From Tetranychus cinnabarinus (Eukaryota > Arthropoda > Arachnida > Trombidiformes > Tetranychidae): 64,000 nt of DNA. The notes below the pieces were generated by a model. The model did not search any database. It was not told where the DNA came from and was given only the letters and a program-made list of their open reading frames with translations. Shown piece after piece: positions 59,923 to 64,000 of this stretch. A program made the translations under genes and the position numbers. Within the stretch, counting starts at the first letter, position 1. Each line of letters starts with the position of its first letter. Where the stretch lies: NCBI GenBank assembly GCA_022266195.1, contig WHVY01000001.1, positions 17,174,001-17,238,000 of the forward strand. The letters are read 5' to 3'.

Positions 59923-61091
59923 CTTGCACTAAATCAATTGAGTTAAATGAAAAGTTGAAGAGTTCACAATTTGAAAATCAATAAAGAAACTCTGAAATTA
60001 AGTAAACAACTAATAACTTGTAAGAAAATAAGAAAACTAACAGCTGACAACTGAGTGGGTGTTACTTAGCACAGTAAAGTACCAGATAATTTATATAATA
60101 AATTGATTATCTTGGCGAATTTTTATTTAATTAATGCTTCGGAGCTTGCTGTTAATAATTTTCAAGCTTTTCTGAAAATCAATTGACCCTGCTAATTATT
60201 TAACTCTGATATGCTTAACTCTTCATTTAGTCAATGTTACATGAAGAGTTAAGTGTTTACTAGTGTTAAGTAATACTGTTTACACAAGTTGAGTAAAATT
60301 AGTTTATTTACTTTTCAACCAGAAATTTCATATACTTTTAATGATAAGAGATGGCAGGTTATGCGTTTTAGGTTAACTGTGAATTCATCTTTCGAGTTTT
60401 TGAACTGAATGTTTGATAATTTCTTGATACTGAATTTAGGCGCACAGCGACTTACTTAAATGGTGACCTTCATGATTCCTAAGTCATGGCTCTCTAAAAT
60501 TAAGGGTTAATTGTGGTGCAATTAGTTGGTCGAGTCACATGTAAAATAGATGTGGCATAGTCACTGGTTTAATTAGTAGACGCTATACTGTTATACACTG
60601 TATCTGTTGTAAATCAATAACGAAAATAATTAGAACTTCGTAAGGGAAAAGTGTTTTTCTAATTTTGATTTAATTTCGTTGCATGGTAGTAAAATTGAGA
60701 AAACCAGGAGATAGATAGTCAGTAGATGTAGATGAAGGCAAAAAATGGTAGACACGATGACATCAAATAATGCACGAAAATCAATAGCTTTTTCTAGTTT
60801 GCAAATTTTGCAGATTAAGATAGATTTGCTTTGCATTAAAGTTATTTATCCAGTCCAATCATCATCCAAGCCATGTTAATTAGATTTTTAGTTTAGTTTA
60901 TCCATTTTGCTTTGATTGATGCTTAACTTGACCGTCATTTCCACAATGAAGCTACTTTCGATTAAAAACTCTTCATCGTTAATTAAATCATCTCCGATTA
61001 AAGACTCGTTTCATCGTGACACACCATTAGGTGATTGAAGATGCAATTTTTAGATGGTGGCTAAAAACACATCAACAGTTTTTATTTTCAA
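59923..61091. other. Intergenic; possible promoter of the three-exon gene
   Basis: AT-rich; no supported coding sequence. A minus-strand frame at 60630-60836 is hydrophobic and AT-driven and is not called. Confidence 0.4.
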
Positions 61092-62449
61092 CTATTTCTA
61101 GCTTCGTTTTGTCATTTGTTTTGTTTCTTTTGATACATTGTCCATTGTATTTCAACTCTTTGTCTCTGTGGTTTTAGAGCTTTCGTTATTCCTTTAGGTG
61201 ATCAAATTTGTGCTTTTATGGTCATTACTTTTTCATAATTTACTCAATTTGGGCTTCAATTAGATGATTCCGATTTGATGAATAATAAAAGCTTAGTCTT
61301 TGGCTTTTTAACTCGACTTTTAAACATTGAAGTAGTCGTTAGAGGCTGTTAATTATATTGAATCACACAATTGATTATTTAATTTCATCCTTGGTTGATA
61401 CTGTGTATTGAAAAACACACATTGACACCGTTTCTCGTTTCTTCCTTTTTCTTCATTTCTATCGTAAAGCTTCCATGATAATTATCTTCTAACATGCAAT
61501 TTTTTCTCATTTCATTTCAATTTTCTCATTATTTCTTCAACTGTTATTCAATTGATGAACTATACTGATCATGTAAATAAAACAAAGTGATAATTATAAC
61601 AAATAAAGCATGAAGTCAACACCTTATTAGCAATTGATTTTGATAGCCAATAAAACTCGAAAACCAATATCTTGAAGCCGAAACATTTGTATTCGAACTC
61701 GAACACCAACTCGTGGCTAATTTATTATAAGAAGATTCGATTCTTAAATTATCGTCTAGTGCCACAATTTTTATCTGAATCTCGTGGGCAAAATATGATA
61801 TTGATAAGATGAAAAGATGAAGACCAAAAAAATAGGGTAAACTGTTTAGTAAGAAATAACAAAATCAGCAAACAGGTTACAGATTTGCATAAGCGTAAAA
61901 GTATGTGATGAAAACAAGTTGTTGACTTCATGCTTTATTTGCTATAATTATCACTTTGTTAAATTTACATGATCAGTATAGTTCATCAATTGAATAACAG
62001 TTGAAGTAATAATGAGAAAATTGAAATGAAATGAGAAAAAATTGCATGTTAGAAGATAATTATCATGGAAGCTTTACGATAGAAATGAAGAAAAAGGAAG
62101 AAACGAGAAACGGTGTCAATGTGTGTTTTTCAATACACAGTATCAACCAAGGATGAAATTAAATCATCAATTGTGTGATTCAATATAATTAACAGCTTCT
62201 AATGACTACTTCAATGTTTAAAAGTCGAGTTAAAAAGCCAAAGACTAAGCTTTTATTATTCATCAAATCGGAATCATCTAATTGAAGCCCAAATTTAGTA
62301 AATTATGAAAAAGTAATGACCATAAAAGCACAAATTTGATCACCTAAAGGAATAACGAAAGCTCTAAAACCACAGAGACAAAGAGTTGAAATACAATGGA
62401 CAATGTATCAAAAGAAACAAAACAAATGACAAAACGAAACCAGAAATAC
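61092..62449. repeat. Large near-perfect inverted repeat, 529-base arms
   Basis: Left arm 61092-61620 is the reverse complement of right arm 61921-62449. Read side by side they differ at only about ten to a dozen positions (about 98% identity), with no obvious gaps. The 300-base spacer (61621-61920) is not repeated. The arms contain no open frame. Such an arrangement would transcribe into a very long hairpin RNA. Confidence 0.93.
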
Positions 62450-64000
62450 AAAATTGTAATGAAAAAACAAAAGACTATCGTTAATGTCGTGTTTTAAACA
62501 CCATCGCCTGTTATACTGTCCATGTAAACCTGCGATTAGATGTAAGCCTCTAACCAGCTGAATGTACCCACAACTGACAAGAAAATAGTTTCTTTTGATT
62601 AAACTAAAAATCTAATTATCAGGACTTGGGTGATGATGACAGTGGATAAATAGATTGAATGAAGAGTAAATCTATCTGAAACTCAGAGATTTGGAAACTA
62701 GATAAAGCTATTGATTTTCATGCATTATTTCATGTTATCAAGTCTATCATTTTTTGCCTTCATCTTCATCTACTTTTCTTGCTCTTGCTTCTCTTCCTTT
62801 GTTACAATAATGGGATCAGGCAAATGATGAATTGAGTATATCAAGTGGCTATTTAATATGGTTGTGTCCACCAAGTAATACATTGAAGTTAGTAGTCAAG
62901 ATTAAATTAGTATCATCACTCACAGTCACTTAACTGATTCATCTCGTTTATTTAATTCAACAGATATCTCTTGATAGTGTTTAACATGGAAAGGATTACA
63001 TTTTTTTGCATTGACCATCATCCATTATAATGGCAACACAAGTAACATTAATAAGGTCAAGCAAAAAAAGGATTCATTTAATAACCATTTGAATAGAAGA
63101 TTTCATTTCAATGACAGGATCCAAACTCAATTTCATTATCGATTAACTTACAGATTGACTGAAGAATGAAATGAAAATTTAAACTTAAAGGTTAACTCAA
63201 AGCCAAACCTCAATATTTCTGGTAATAAATTGGTATACTTATAATGGGAACCCAGAGAATAATCCAAAATTTAAAGCTTTTCATCTTACTGGTTGATCAC
63301 CTAAAACTTCATTTATAAAGGATGATTGAATGAGGCAGCTTCAATAAACTTCATTTATAATTTCCAAGCAAACTAATGGATCTACGGCCAGAATCCCTCA
63401 GGATCTAGAATCATAATTTGCTTCATTCAATTTGAATGTATTCAATCTACATTCAAGTCATGAGAGTAACAACAAGCTACTTTTACCCGATTTAACCTTA
63501 ACCAGCCTTTTCAAGATACTTTGCCAAAAACAAGATTGCTCTTCAATTAACAATGGAAATATTTACCTGCAAGAATCAAGTAAATCACTGGAGCAGTGAG
63601 AAACAAGAAAATACAAATTTTCTTGAAACAATAATGTTCAACCATCATGATAAATGTTTCCCCAAATCAAAGATATTAAGGTGAACTTCAGTTTGAAGAA
63701 GAAACAAATGTTACAGAAAAAAATACAATAAAAACAGGTAAAAAGGAAGAGACAAGAGAATTGGTTTTGATATAAAAAATAAGCATTTTTTGAGATTCTT
63801 TTCATTTTCTCTTCACAATACTAATAGCAATAATAATCATCATCAATATCACCATCGCAGATGACAGATTAAGATGATAAATGAAACAGAATGTATAGAA
63901 AGTCCAAAGAAAGGATAAGGAAACAGATAAACATGAAACTCAGGTAAAGAGATGATAAAATGATATTGAACATTTTGGCCATTTTCATCTCTTTAATGTT
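62450..64000. other. Intergenic to the window end; no supported gene
   Basis: AT-rich, with AATAAT/ATCATC triplet runs near 63825-63850. No coding exon recognised. Confidence 0.4.

Noticed and set aside
1..64000. CRISPR arrays, operons, Shine-Dalgarno sites and other prokaryotic features
   Set aside because: None seen; the window is eukaryotic nuclear DNA with spliced genes.

Overview
This window looks like AT-rich nuclear DNA of an animal, most likely an arthropod. The evidence is spliced genes with short GT-AG introns (many of 60-120 bases), a class B neuropeptide-type receptor, a GATA factor with two zinc-finger exons, a conventional protein kinase C, and LTR retroelements. The compact introns and intron-poor genes would suit a mite or another chelicerate, but that is inference; the sequence alone does not name the species.

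Layout. 885-6242 (+): the 3' part of a class B GPCR, TM2 to the C-terminus in four exons, with a fold-back repeat in one intron. 8764-12075 (+): a GATA-factor locus with two different N-finger exons, each able to splice in phase 0 to one shared C-finger exon that carries a long Gln/His/Pro/Ser tail. 13287-14840 (+): importin alpha of the KPNA3/4 class, without introns. 15731-17571 (-): AGXT2-type mitochondrial aminotransferase in five exons, tail to tail with importin alpha. 17.6-33.9 kb: about 16 kb with no gene I can name, only scattered coding-like fragments and a cluster of ACGT-core sites. 33917-36479: a complete, apparently young LTR element that encodes only Gag and is studded with short perfect hairpins. 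36.7-39.25 kb: a nested palindrome made of four copies of one unit. 43256-45628 (-): conventional PKC with a Ser/Thr-rich insert in its C2 domain. 45.6-55.5 kb: mostly low-complexity DNA with a few small candidate ORFs. 56.0-59.9 kb (-): an unidentified block with an intact three-exon gene at its upstream end, then frameshifted coding remnants interrupted by a retroelement LTR with a tRNA-Arg-like primer site. 61092-62449: a large inverted repeat with 529-base arms about 98% identical by eye.

The named genes (signalling receptor, transcription factor, nuclear import receptor, metabolic enzyme, kinase) do not form a pathway; each appears to be an independent transcription unit. The most unusual parts are the Gag-only element with its hairpin array, the alternative GATA N-finger exons, the split PKC C2 domain, the two large palindromes, the tRNA-like snap-back next to a primer site, and the unidentified block at 56-60 kb. 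Splice sites were assigned by hand from consensus and phase, and no database search was possible.
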